DNA from: an uncultured Clostridia bacterium
GTDB taxonomy: Bacteria; Bacillota; Clostridia; Oscillospirales; Oscillospiraceae
Length of the DNA: 64,000 bases
Direction of reading: 5' to 3'
Assembly (NCBI GenBank): GCA_947165595.1
Contig: CAMVAV010000002.1
Location: 1 to 64,000 of the forward strand
The translations under genes and the position numbers were made by a program. Positions 38,068-47,746 of this stretch are shown piece after piece. Every line of letters starts with the position of its first letter. The stretch's first letter is position 1. The notes under the pieces are model-generated. The model was not told the origin of the DNA. It saw only the letters and a program-made list of their open reading frames with translations, and made no database searches.

Positions 38068-39552
38068 TTACTTCCTGGTCACGCCCTCGCCGTAGATGGT
38101 CGTCCAGTCGTTCTTCATGGAGACGGGGATCCAGCCGTACTTCTCGCAGGACTGGCGCATGCTCTCCGCCTTATCCAGATTGCCGTTCTCGCGGACGAGG
38201 TCGTCGCAGCAGAGCATGAACGCCGCGCTGCGGTGGGGGTTGTTGTAAAGGACGTAGTTCGCCATGCTGGCGTCGCCGCCGCTGTTGCCGAAGGAGAGGA
38301 CGGGCTGCTGGCCGATCTCCTGCACGATGACGCCGACCTTGTTCATTTTCAGGTTCTTGATGATGAACTCGCCGCCGAGCACCGTCTCGTCCTCACGGCT
38401 GAAGACATAGCTCAGGTTGTCCGTATCGCCCTGGTGGGAGGCCACCACCGTCTCGTCGGAGCCGATGACCTGCGCCGGGGGAATGTCCAGCACACCCTCG
38501 ACGATCACGCGCGCAATGAAGCGGTCCGTGCCGCTGACGATATACACGGTAAAGTCGTTCGCCTGCAGGAACTCGACGACCTGCAGCATGGGCTTGTAGA
38601 ACCCCTCCGCGCGCGTCATGTTGGTATAGCCGGGCATGGGCTGCTTCTTGAATTCCCGGATATAGTCGCTGAATTCCCCGACGCTCATGCCGGCAAACGC
38701 GGAGGCGACCGCCTTGCCGTGGTCAATATCCAGTCCCTTTGCCGCCACGCCGGTCTCGTTCATGGTCTGGATTTTCTCCGCGACCTCCCGCTCAAACGCG
38801 GACGCCTTATCCTTGTAGTCGGGGTCCTCCGTCACGCGGTATTTGAGCAGCGTATAGTCGTAATAATTGGGGTCGGTCTCGTTGAGCAGCGTACCGTCCA
38901 TATCAAACACGGCGATGCGGTCCTCCACGGGGATGTAGTCCGTGCCGCTCCGGTCGGTGATCGCGGCCATGTACTCCACCAGCGCGGTCTTCGGCTGCGC
39001 GTTTTCCGTCCACGCGCTCAGGAGGTCGGCGTGAATCCGCAGCACGCCGAAGCGCTCCAGCGCCGCGGCAAGCTCCTGCTGCGTGACGGTGCCCCACGCG
39101 TCCGGGCTCCCGTCGTCCGCCTCGCGCAAAACGCCGTTGCTGACCGCCCAATGCAGCGCGCTCACCGCCCAGCCGGGCATGTCGCTGCGGACAAGGATGC
39201 CGGTGTTTTCGCCCATCGAGACATCCATGCCGAGGTGCTGCGCCCAGCGGTAGAGCATGCAGGCAAGCTCCGCGCGCGTGACGGCCTGCGCGCCGTTGAA
39301 GCATCCGTTCTCGTCGCCGTTCGCGATCCCCGCGCCCTTCGCCCAGACGGCGGCGTTCGCATACTCCGTACCCGCCGCGTCCGGGAACGCGACCGGCTGG
39401 ATCACCGCGGGCTCCCCCTCGCGCTCATAGAGCGTCCGGATCACGGTCCCGCGGTCCACGGGAGCGGCGGAGCCGCTTTCCGCCCGTGTGGGCACCGCAA
39501 CAAGGCTCAGGAACAGAGCCAGCGTCAGAAGCAGGCTGCCAATTCTTTTCAT
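38068..39552 (-). CDS. HAD-family phosphatase with N-terminal SLH-like region
   Basis: Signal peptide MKRIGSLLLTLALFLSLVAVPTRA; SLH-like EYANAAVWAKGAGIANGDENGCFNGAQAVTRAELACMLYRWAQ; HAD motif IAVFDMDGTLLNETDP, VYIVSGTDRFIARVI. Confidence 0.88.
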   Translation of the reverse strand: MKRIGSLLLTLALFLSLVAVPTRAESGSAAPVDRGTVIRTLYEREGEPAVIQPVAFPDAAGTEYANAAVWAKGAGIANGDENGCFNGAQAVTRAELACMLYRWAQHLGMDVSMGENTGILVRSDMPGWAVSALHWAVSNGVLREADDGSPDAWGTVTQQELAAALERFGVLRIHADLLSAWTENAQPKTALVEYMAAITDRSGTDYIPVEDRIAVFDMDGTLLNETDPNYYDYTLLKYRVTEDPDYKDKASAFEREVAEKIQTMNETGVAAKGLDIDHGKAVASAFAGMSVGEFSDYIREFKKQPMPGYTNMTRAEGFYKPMLQVVEFLQANDFTVYIVSGTDRFIARVIVEGVLDIPPAQVIGSDETVVASHQGDTDNLSYVFSREDETVLGGEFIIKNLKMNKVGVIVQEIGQQPVLSFGNSGGDASMANYVLYNNPHRSAAFMLCCDDLVRENGNLDKAESMRQSCEKYGWIPVSMKNDWTTIYGEGVTRK

Positions 39553-39720
39553 CTCTCGGTCCTCCCCGGTTCTTTGATACGCTTCGCTTCCGGTCGGACG
39601 CCGCGCCGTCCGCCGGCCTACGGCATCCTGTTGGCATTATACATCATTTGTACCGACAAAATCCAGACATATTTTCACATTTTTTTGAGACGCCGCGCCG
39701 TCCGTACGCGGCGCTTCCCG

Positions 39721-42321
39721 TCAATCGTAGTGCTTCCTCCGAAGACGCTTTTCGAAATCCTCCGTCGGCAGCGGCTTGTCGAACAGATAGCCCTGCACCA
39801 TGTTGATGTTGACGCTCTTGAGGAACTCGACCTGTTCGCGGCTTTCCACGCCCTCCGTGATAATGCTCATGTCCAGCTCCTTCGCCATTTTCGCGATGTT
39901 CGACACGACCACGCTGTCGCGCCTGGTGTCCGTATGTCCGTCGATGAAGGACTTGTCCAGCTTGAGGACGTCGGCAGGATAATCCCGCAGGAGGTTCAAA
40001 GAGGAATAGCCCGTTCCGAAGTCGTCGATCGCCATGGCGATATCCGCCGCGTGCATCTCGGTGATGAACCGGCTGAGCCGGTCGTTTTCCTGCTCGCTCG
40101 TGGTCTCCGTCAGCTCCACCTCGATGTACCGCTTCGGGATATCGTACTTCTCGAGGATTCTCTTGATGTGCTCGGAAAACCCGGGATCGAACAGATTCAT
40201 GCGGGAGAAGTTGGTGGAGATGCGCACCGGCTCGATCCCCTCGTCGAGCCATCTGCGGATATCCCGGCAGACCTGCTCAAAGATGCAGAAATCGAGCGTG
40301 CAGATGCTCTCGTCGGTCTCCAGCACGGGGATGAACTCGCCCGGCGTGATCATTTTGCCGTCCCGTATCCATCGCACCAGCGCCTCCGCGCCGGCGAGCA
40401 TATTCGCGTCGGTATTGACCTTGGGCTGATAGTACGGTCTGAATTCGCCCTTCTCGACCGCGTTGGAAAACATGGAGAGGATCTGCTTGCGATGGATCGC
40501 CTTGCTGTGCATCTCCGGCGTGACGAACACATACGGCAGGTGCTTTTCGTTCCTTGCGACATTCAGCGCCGTGGCGCACCGGCCCAGAATCCCCTCGCTG
40601 TCCATCTCCGTGTCGTCGATGTCGAGGCAGCCCGCCACCGCCTTGAGGGACACCATTTCCTCCTGCCCCTCGAACACGGCGGGGATCTTCACGCCCTCCG
40701 TCAGCATCAGCACGGCCTCCGTCTTTTCCTTGCGGACCATCAGGAGGAAATTGTCCGCGGACAGGCGGCCCGCGCACTCGTCGTCGTCGACATAGGACAG
40801 CAGATGCTCCGCATAGCGAATGATGATGTGATCCGCCTCCTGCTTGCCATACCTTTTGTTGACAAGGCCGAAGTTCTTCAGGTTCAGATAGAAGGCGTTG
40901 TACTTTGTAAGCGTATCCGCCGTTCTGAGCCCGTTGATATAAGTCCGGAAGCCCGCCGCGTTCGGCAGTCCGGTCATCACGTCCGTCTCCGCCGCCTTCA
41001 GCACGACCATGTCCTTGAGATAGTGGATGCAGTTGTCCTTGTGGTTGAAGCCGTTGTGTATGGCGACCGCCATTTCCTCGCAGGAATCGTACCCGCAGCA
41101 GGAGCAGTTGATGCGGCGGGACGCCTCGTCGAGCTTGTTCATCTCGAGGAAGATCATGTCCAGCTCCTCGGCGTCAGGGATGCGCAGGACGCACTGCTTC
41201 GACAGGTCCGTATACGCGCGCAGATAATCCTCCGGCTTCAAATGCGAGAACTGCTCGTTCAGGCAGCTCAGCCTCTCCTCCGGCGTCGCGAATCTGGACC
41301 ACGCGCTGCCCTCGGTGTTCTTTTTGACTTTCTCCTGAATGTCGTGAAGGCTGTACAGCGCGTCGTCGGTGGCGGAGAGCGCCTCCTCCGTGCCGGTCCC
41401 GCAGATGCAGCCCTTTTCGCAGTTGAGCGCGTCCACGAACAAAAACGGCGTCTTTCCGTCACGCAGGCGGTCCTTGTTGTGCTGCAGATAGTGATAGAGC
41501 CTCTTCTCTCCCTCCACCTGACGGACAAACGCGTCGCTGCCGAGAAGCCACAGGACGTTATCCCGCAGGCCGCCCGGCATGGGATAGATCGAGCCCAGGC
41601 CGTATTCGATCTCGTCCGTGCAGGGCTCGCCGTACACATGGTGCGCCTCGACATACTCCATCAGATGCGCGAAGGTCACGTTGTACTGGACGAGGCCGCG
41701 GTTGTTGGGATCGTCGATCTCCAGCTTTTTGGCGATGCAGGGGCTGATAAAGGCAAATTTATCGGTGATGCCGAGCTCCCGCCTCGCGTAGATCGCCGCG
41801 CACATCAGCGGGCTCTGGACGGGGAAAAGCTTCGGGAGCAGCTCGGGGAGGTATCGCTCGATGTAGCCGACGACGGCCGGGCAGGGCTGCGAGATGCCGC
41901 CCGTAAAATCATGCTGCCGGATGTAGTTGATATATCCCCACGTGGTGATATCCGCCCCGAAGGACACGCTGATCATCCGGTTGGCGCCGAGCGCCTTCAG
42001 ACCGCCCAGGACCCTCGCGTAGGTATCCGGATAGTTCGCGGGAAAGGCCGGCGCGATCAGAAGCGATATCCTCTCCCCGTTTTTCAGGTCGTTGAAAAAG
42101 CGCTCCGTATCGTCCCGAAAATCGCGCGCGCCGTGCTCGCAGACGTCGAAGCAGGCGCCGCAGGCAACGCAGAGGCTCCCGTCCACCTCGATCCTCGATA
42201 CGCCGTTCTCATCGGGCTGCGTCGACACGCAGGCGCCGATGCAGCTGCAAGCGCGGATGCACTTGTTGCAGCCGATACACTTGTCATTGGTATAGACAAG
42301 CCCCTCTTTCATCTCTCTCAT
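39721..42321 (-). CDS. Ferredoxin/[FeFe]-hydrogenase-like sensor fused to a Fe-S domain, degenerate GGDEF and EAL
   Basis: CIGCNKCIRACSCIGAC, CVACGACFDVCEHGA; H-domain-like SQPCPAVVGYIERYLPEL, FISPCIAKKLE, NCEKGCICGTGTE; CSCCGYDSCEEMAVAIHNG; RLSADNFLL (degenerate GGDEF); GAEALVRW...ELTETTSE...DDFGTGYSSL (EAL). AGGAG upstream of ATG 42321. Confidence 0.9.
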   Translation of the reverse strand: MREMKEGLVYTNDKCIGCNKCIRACSCIGACVSTQPDENGVSRIEVDGSLCVACGACFDVCEHGARDFRDDTERFFNDLKNGERISLLIAPAFPANYPDTYARVLGGLKALGANRMISVSFGADITTWGYINYIRQHDFTGGISQPCPAVVGYIERYLPELLPKLFPVQSPLMCAAIYARRELGITDKFAFISPCIAKKLEIDDPNNRGLVQYNVTFAHLMEYVEAHHVYGEPCTDEIEYGLGSIYPMPGGLRDNVLWLLGSDAFVRQVEGEKRLYHYLQHNKDRLRDGKTPFLFVDALNCEKGCICGTGTEEALSATDDALYSLHDIQEKVKKNTEGSAWSRFATPEERLSCLNEQFSHLKPEDYLRAYTDLSKQCVLRIPDAEELDMIFLEMNKLDEASRRINCSCCGYDSCEEMAVAIHNGFNHKDNCIHYLKDMVVLKAAETDVMTGLPNAAGFRTYINGLRTADTLTKYNAFYLNLKNFGLVNKRYGKQEADHIIIRYAEHLLSYVDDDECAGRLSADNFLLMVRKEKTEAVLMLTEGVKIPAVFEGQEEMVSLKAVAGCLDIDDTEMDSEGILGRCATALNVARNEKHLPYVFVTPEMHSKAIHRKQILSMFSNAVEKGEFRPYYQPKVNTDANMLAGAEALVRWIRDGKMITPGEFIPVLETDESICTLDFCIFEQVCRDIRRWLDEGIEPVRISTNFSRMNLFDPGFSEHIKRILEKYDIPKRYIEVELTETTSEQENDRLSRFITEMHAADIAMAIDDFGTGYSSLNLLRDYPADVLKLDKSFIDGHTDTRRDSVVVSNIAKMAKELDMSIITEGVESREQVEFLKSVNINMVQGYLFDKPLPTEDFEKRLRRKHYD

Positions 42322-43045
42322 ACGAATCTCCTTCTGTCCGCCCACCGCGCGCCTTCGCCGGAGGCGCGGTCCGAAAGGAAAAGACCGCCAGCCGGACATC
42401 AGCGGCTTCAGCGGTCGTTCCTGTCCTGATCGTGTTCCTTCTCTGTCCGATTTGTCCCGCACGGGTCCGGCTCCGCCGCTTTCCGTAAAGCCGCGGAGCT
42501 TTTTCCGCCTGTCGGGCAGCGAGTCGGGCTGTCGTTCGGATCGTGCCTTATGATAACACGCCGGGTCCCCGTCTGTCAATGATGCCGCGCCGCCGCGGCA
42601 TTTTTCTTTTCCCGCCGAAGCGCGCGGCCGCCGCGGCGCGCATCAGTTTGTTCCGCATCATCCGTGCATCTCCTTCGGTTTTGATACGCTTATTGTAACC
42701 CGCCGCCCCATGTGTTGCAACAATGGTTCGGCATTTTTCATTGCACGTTTTTTATCGTAACCCGCCGCGCGCCGGCGTCCCTCATGGTCGGGCGTGGCCG
42801 CAGTCCGCCTTTCCCGTCGCGCCTGTGAGGCAAGACGCAGGGAAATACCGCGGGTCCTTGCAATAAGACCGGTATTTTCATTGCCGCCCGCCCTTGCGCT
42901 TTGGGCGATCCTCCGCTATAATCAGTATGTTGGGAGAGGCCGGAGACAGAGTGGACGCGCGGAGCGAAAAAAGCCGCCCTGCGGGACGGCGGAAGCTCCG
43001 GCGGGAAGGAAACGGCAGCATGGACTGCGAAACGGAGGCGGAATG

Positions 43046-44929
43046 ATGAAACGTGGAAACGGAAAGCGGCTGCTGTGCCTGCTGCTGTGCCTGGCGGCGG
43101 CGCTCGCCGTTCTCGGCGGCTGCGGCGCGAAGGACGAGGCCGAGGACAAGCCGCGGGAGAGGGAGAGAAGCGACAGCGCGCGCACGGAATCCCTCGGCGG
43201 CAGGAGCGAGGCCAAGCCCGAGAAGCCGGGGAACGAGCCGAAGGAGGACGCGCCGAAGGGGGCGGCGGCCTATCAGGACGTGCTGCAGGCGTATTACGAC
43301 GCGCTGTACGCCGACTGGTACGAGCCGCTGACCGCGGAGAAGCTCGCGGAGATGGGGCTTTGCCCGCTGCTCGCGGAGTTCGACGACGCGGACAGGGGGC
43401 AGTTCGGATACTACCTGACCGACCTCAACGGTGACGGCGCGGACGAGCTGCTGCTGGGCTACAACAACGACGCGTACGCCGACACGATCTACGCCCTTTA
43501 CACAACGGCGGGCGGCACGGTGACGCCGGTGTTCACCGCAAGCGACTTCGATTCGCTCTATCTGCGCGAGGACGGGACGCTGGTGCGCGAGGGCATGGAC
43601 GACACCTATGACTACTACTGCGCGCTGTACCGGCTGGACGAGACCGGCTATGCCGTGATGACGGAGGCGCTGCTCAACGACGACGACGCCGGCGCGCCGT
43701 ATCTGCACGCGACGGAGTCGGGAAACGAGCCGATGGAGGAGGACGCCTTCTGGGACGCGACGGTCCGCATGGAGCTCGGACAGGAGTATGTGACCTACAC
43801 GCCGCTTGCCGGATACTTCGAGGGCGGCCAGGCGGACGGCGGCTCGACGGGCGGCGGACTTTCGGGCCTCGGCAATCTCTTTTCAAGCCGCCCGGCGGAC
43901 GTGACGCAGCTCGACACGAGCGGCGCGCGCGGCAGCTATTTCACGCATGAGACCTTCTACGACAGCGCCACCGGCGCGCCCGCCGCGCAGGTGCTCGTGC
44001 CCTACGGCTGGACGGGCTCGCTCTCGGTCAACTGGAACTTTGTCAGCACCGACAGCCCCGGCGTCGGCGAGGTGACGCTGCAAAGCCCCGACGGACAGGC
44101 GAGCATTACCATCACGAGCAACCAGGCGTTTGTGGATATCACCGCGAACGGGATACACTTCGGCGAGGGGCCGGACAGTGGCCTGTATGTGACGCAGCTT
44201 TACTACCGCAACGCCCAGCAGGTGCAGGAGCTGTACCTGACGCACCAGGGCTTCGGCAGCACGACGCCCGTACAGAGCCTCCCCGTCTCCGATTCTCTGC
44301 GGCAGATGATCGAGGAGGCGGCGCGCGTCAAGCTGCAGGCCTCGTCGAACGCCTCCGGCATCACGGCGGTGGGCTGCGAGGGAACGGTGGCGCACAATCT
44401 CTACCAAAGCGGCGGCGCGTATCTGGAATACGTCACCTTCGTCACCGCCGCGCATACCCGCGTGGTTTCGTCCCACGTCACGCAGGACATGATCTCGTGG
44501 AACGTCCCCGCGTCCTTTATCCTGCGGGCGAGCTCGCGCGAGGCGTATGAGCGCTGGGCGGACACGTTTGCCGCCGTCGTGGGCAACTCCAGCTTCACCG
44601 CGGAGTTCCTCTATCTCAACATCCGCTGCGGCGCGGCGATCAGCGACGCGATCCACGAGGGCCTGATGGCGCAGTCGGAGGCACGGCTGCGGTCCGACTC
44701 CGCGAGCTGGCGCAGCGACTATGAGAGTTCCTCGTCCTACACCTCCGACGACTGGGCGAACCAGTGGAGCGACGTGATCTATGAGCGCAACGAGTACGCC
44801 ACGACGGACGGCGGCACGGTCAAGGTCGATACGAAGTACGACACCGTGTACCAGGACGGCGACCTGCTCTACATGGGGCCGAGCGCCTACGCCCCGGACG
44901 GCTGGACGGAGCTGAGCCAAACCTACTGA
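43046..44929 (+). CDS. Lipoprotein of unknown function
   Basis: MKRGNGKRLLCLLLCLAAALAVLGGCGAKDEAEDKP (lipobox LGGC), long secreted body, plus RBS upstream. Confidence 0.8.
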   Translation: MKRGNGKRLLCLLLCLAAALAVLGGCGAKDEAEDKPRERERSDSARTESLGGRSEAKPEKPGNEPKEDAPKGAAAYQDVLQAYYDALYADWYEPLTAEKLAEMGLCPLLAEFDDADRGQFGYYLTDLNGDGADELLLGYNNDAYADTIYALYTTAGGTVTPVFTASDFDSLYLREDGTLVREGMDDTYDYYCALYRLDETGYAVMTEALLNDDDAGAPYLHATESGNEPMEEDAFWDATVRMELGQEYVTYTPLAGYFEGGQADGGSTGGGLSGLGNLFSSRPADVTQLDTSGARGSYFTHETFYDSATGAPAAQVLVPYGWTGSLSVNWNFVSTDSPGVGEVTLQSPDGQASITITSNQAFVDITANGIHFGEGPDSGLYVTQLYYRNAQQVQELYLTHQGFGSTTPVQSLPVSDSLRQMIEEAARVKLQASSNASGITAVGCEGTVAHNLYQSGGAYLEYVTFVTAAHTRVVSSHVTQDMISWNVPASFILRASSREAYERWADTFAAVVGNSSFTAEFLYLNIRCGAAISDAIHEGLMAQSEARLRSDSASWRSDYESSSSYTSDDWANQWSDVIYERNEYATTDGGTVKVDTKYDTVYQDGDLLYMGPSAYAPDGWTELSQTY

Positions 44930-45011
44930 GCGCCGCCTGCGTCCCCTTTTGCCTCACGCGTTCAGCGGGGCGCCTTCGTGTAGAATGGGAAAAGCCGAAG
45001 GAGGAGCGAAT

Positions 45012-45623
45012 ATGGCATACGACTATCAGGGCAAGCTGGTCTCCGCGGAGGAGGCGGTTCGCGCCGTCCGGGACGGCGACTGGGTGGATTACGGCTTCGG
45101 CGCGGGGCGCTCTGTCTGGAACCTCGCCATGGGCTCACAGGAGCTCTACGACTGGCTGGACGCGGAGCCGGAGCTGTTCCGCCCCGGCGATCTGGACTAT
45201 GTCCACGACCCGTACCGCATCGCCGCGATGAAGAACGTCATCAGCATCAACGGCGGCGTGCAGCTGGACCTGATGGGACAGGAGAACGGCGAGAGCGCGG
45301 GGACGCGGCAGCTCTCCGGCATCGGCGGGCAGATGGATTTCCTCGAGGGCGCGTATCGCTCCGAGGGAGGCAAGGGCTTTATCTGCCTGAATTCCTCGCG
45401 CGTGACGAAGGACGGCGAGCGCAAGTCCAACATTCTTCCCTTTATCCCCGGCGGCTCGACGGTTTCCGCGCCGCGCACGATGACCCAGTACGTGGCGACG
45501 GAGTACGGCGTCGTCAAGCTCTCCGGCCTTTCGCTGCGCGAGCGGGCGGAGGCGATGATCTCCGTCGCCCATCCCGATTTCCGCTCGGAGCTGACGGCAT
45601 ACGCGCGGGAGAATTTCAAATAA
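45012..45623 (+). pseudogene. Internally deleted butyryl-CoA/4-hydroxybutyrate CoA-transferase-like gene
   Basis: N-terminal YQGKLVSAEEAVRAVRDGDWVDYGFGAGR joins C-terminal-domain sequence LAMGSQELYDWLDAEPELFRPGDLDYVHDPYRIA..GTGGQ-like GIGGQMDFLEGAYRSEGGKGFI; the central part of the family is absent. Confidence 0.75.
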
Positions 45624-46365
45624 TGCTGCTCGCTCCCGGATACTCCGCATCCCGCGTGTCGATAACGTTCCTGTCCAGATAAGCCGGACAGCGGAAGATG
45701 TTTCCGCGCGCCGCGTACTCCTCCCGCCAGTCGAGCGCGATCCTGTTCTCCTCTTTGTCGAGGACGATCCCGATGTCCGTGACGACAAGGCGCTTCATGA
45801 ACCTTTCCGCGCCGGCCGCCAGCATCCCGTTCTTCACAAAGCCGATCGCAACGGTCAGGTCGGAGCGCACCGCAAGCTCAGCCTCGCCGGTATCCCCATT
45901 CATGCCGCTGTTGATGTCCACGCTGACGACGTATGCTCCGGCTGCGTTGATCTCGCGGACCGCCGTTGCGTAGGGCTCGCGCACCGCGCCGCGGAAGCCC
46001 GTGCCCAGCAGGCAATCCACGATGATGGCGCTTCCCTCGAAAGCGCCGGTAGAATACGGCGCAACAGGTACGCCGGCGGCCTTCGCCTTTGCCGCGAAGT
46101 GCGCGCTGTCCGGGGTGAGCCTCTCGCCGAGCGCGACCACCCTGCTGTCGATGCCGTTCGTCTTGAGGATATACGCCAGCGCATAGCCGTCTCCGCCGTT
46201 GTTGCCCGAGCCGGCGGCAATGACAATATTGCCGTGCCAGTCGGCGGCGCGACAGACGCCCATGGCCGCGCGATACATCAGCGTGAGGCCCGGCACATGC
46301 TTTTCGATGGTCTTGCGGTCGCTCTCACGCATGTTTTCAACAGATACGCAGTTCAGAAAGCCCAT
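45616..46365 (-). CDS. nnrE: NAD(P)H-hydrate epimerase
   Basis: IVIAAGSGNNGGDGYALAYILKTNG, AIIVDCLLGTGFRGAVREPYATAVREINAAGAYVVSVDINSGMNGDTG. Confidence 0.92.
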   Translation of the reverse strand: MGFLNCVSVENMRESDRKTIEKHVPGLTLMYRAAMGVCRAADWHGNIVIAAGSGNNGGDGYALAYILKTNGIDSRVVALGERLTPDSAHFAAKAKAAGVPVAPYSTGAFEGSAIIVDCLLGTGFRGAVREPYATAVREINAAGAYVVSVDINSGMNGDTGEAELAVRSDLTVAIGFVKNGMLAAGAERFMKRLVVTDIGIVLDKEENRIALDWREEYAARGNIFRCPAYLDRNVIDTRDAEYPGASSII

Positions 46366-46593
46366 GGCATCATTTCTCCCTTTCACGTCCCATGCGCAAA
46401 AAGCCGATCCGCAATCCCGCCGCGGCGCGGACACGGCAAGCGCAGGGTCCGAAATAACCGCATCCCCGCGGAGAAGCAAAACCGCGTTTTTGTCCCGTCG
46501 CGGCTCAGTATACCGCAAAAGCGCCGAAAAAGCAATGAAGGCTCCGTCTGCCCGGAGCCGTACGGCATTCTCACGGATATGACTGAAACGTAG

Positions 46594-46692
46594 AGCGGCA
46601 GGGCCGCCGCCGAGCTGCAAGGCATGGGCTGTACGGGTCTCCAGAACCCCGGCGGGATCAACCAACGGAGCGGGAACAAAGAATCGAGGTGA
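46594..46692 (+). pseudogene. C-terminal remnant of a rhodanese-like gene
   Basis: SGRAAAELQGMGCTGLQNPGGINQRSGNKESR*; resembles the C-terminus of the intact rhodanese at 57236-57556 (SRAVAELQGMGYTNLRNLGGISKWNGEIEK). Confidence 0.6.
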
Positions 46693-46696
46693 GCCG

Positions 46697-46963
46697 ATGA
46701 CCGATACGACGATCGAGGCGGCGATCGCATTCATTCAGGACCTGTTCCGCGGCAACGCGGGCGGGCACGACGCCGGCCACAGTCTGCGCGTATACAGAAA
46801 CGCGCTGCGCATCGCGGAGAGCGAACCCGGCTGCGACGGGGTTCAAGCCCCCGGTGTCCTGCCGGACTCCGGCAGCACAACGGCCTGCGTACACTTTCGG
46901 TACGGTGTCGGCGGCTTGCAATGCTCCGGGTCCGCTCCCGAACGGATAATATTCACAGACTGA
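46697..46963 (+). pseudogene. Truncated HD-domain phosphohydrolase
   Basis: MTDTTIEAAIAFIQDLFRGNAGGHDAGHSLRVYRNALRIAESEPGCD then unrelated sequence; lacks the HD dyad region. Confidence 0.55.
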
Positions 46964-47032
46964 TCTGCGGCAGGCTCCGGAAAATCAGCGGCTCCGCGCA
47001 GCGCGAAAGCGCCGGCGCAAGGTCCGGCGGTA

Positions 47033-47059
47033 TTAGCACTCGAATCGGTCGAGTGCTAA
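47033..47059. promoter_or_regulatory. CIRCE operator (HrcA binding site)
   Basis: TTAGCACTC-GAATCGGTC-GAGTGCTAA: perfect 9-bp arms with N9 spacer. Confidence 0.97.
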
Positions 47060-47199
47060 GCTTTACAATTCGTTCATAAAAAGACGTATCTTTGTTCACA
47101 GACCGTGACTATACTCATAATTGTCCGAAGGGGGAAAGCCCCGGAGGATAAATATCAAGCGACTACCGCGCGAGCGGCATGCCAAAGGAGGTTTTCAAA

Positions 47200-47640
47200 A
47201 TGTTTGAACTCGTACCTTTTGTGCATGGAAATCATCTCCGCACATACGACCCCTTCCGTGAGATGGAGGATCTGGAGAACCGCTTCTTCGGCGGGACTGC
47301 CGGTGACTGGGGCGGCATCCGGACCGACATCCAGGACAAGGGCGACCACTATCTGATGGAGGCCGATCTGCCGGGCTTTCAGAAGAATGACATCCACATC
47401 GACGTTTCGAACGGCGTGATGACGATCACGGCGGAACGGCACAGCGAGCACGAGGAGAAGGACAAGAAAGACTCTTACGTGCGCTGTGAACGCAGCTATG
47501 GCAGCTATCAGCGTTCGTTCGACCTCAGCGGGATCGACGAGAGCGGTGTGCAGGCGGCCTATGTCGACGGCGTCCTGAAGCTGACGCTGCCCAAGTCGAA
47601 GGAGCAGAAGCCCGAGACGCATCAGGTGAAGATTGCCTGA
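47200..47640 (+). CDS. Hsp20/alpha-crystallin small heat shock protein
   Basis: YDPFREMEDLENRFF, GDHYLMEADLPGFQKNDIHIDVSNGVMTITAER, GVQAAYVDGVLKLTLPK; AAAGGAGG RBS. Confidence 0.95.
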   Translation: MFELVPFVHGNHLRTYDPFREMEDLENRFFGGTAGDWGGIRTDIQDKGDHYLMEADLPGFQKNDIHIDVSNGVMTITAERHSEHEEKDKKDSYVRCERSYGSYQRSFDLSGIDESGVQAAYVDGVLKLTLPKSKEQKPETHQVKIA

Positions 47641-47746
47641 GTTCCGAAGAGAGCTCCTAAAAGCGGCAAAATGAAGCAAAGCGCGCAGAGAATGTCCGGG
47701 CAGACCGCACTCCCTGCGCGCTTTCCCAACAAACGGGAAGGAGACG

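Noticed and set aside
38233-42429. 1398-aa plus-strand ORF
   Set aside because: Antisense to the SLH-HAD and hydrogenase-EAL genes, both of which have clear motifs; composition is artefactual.
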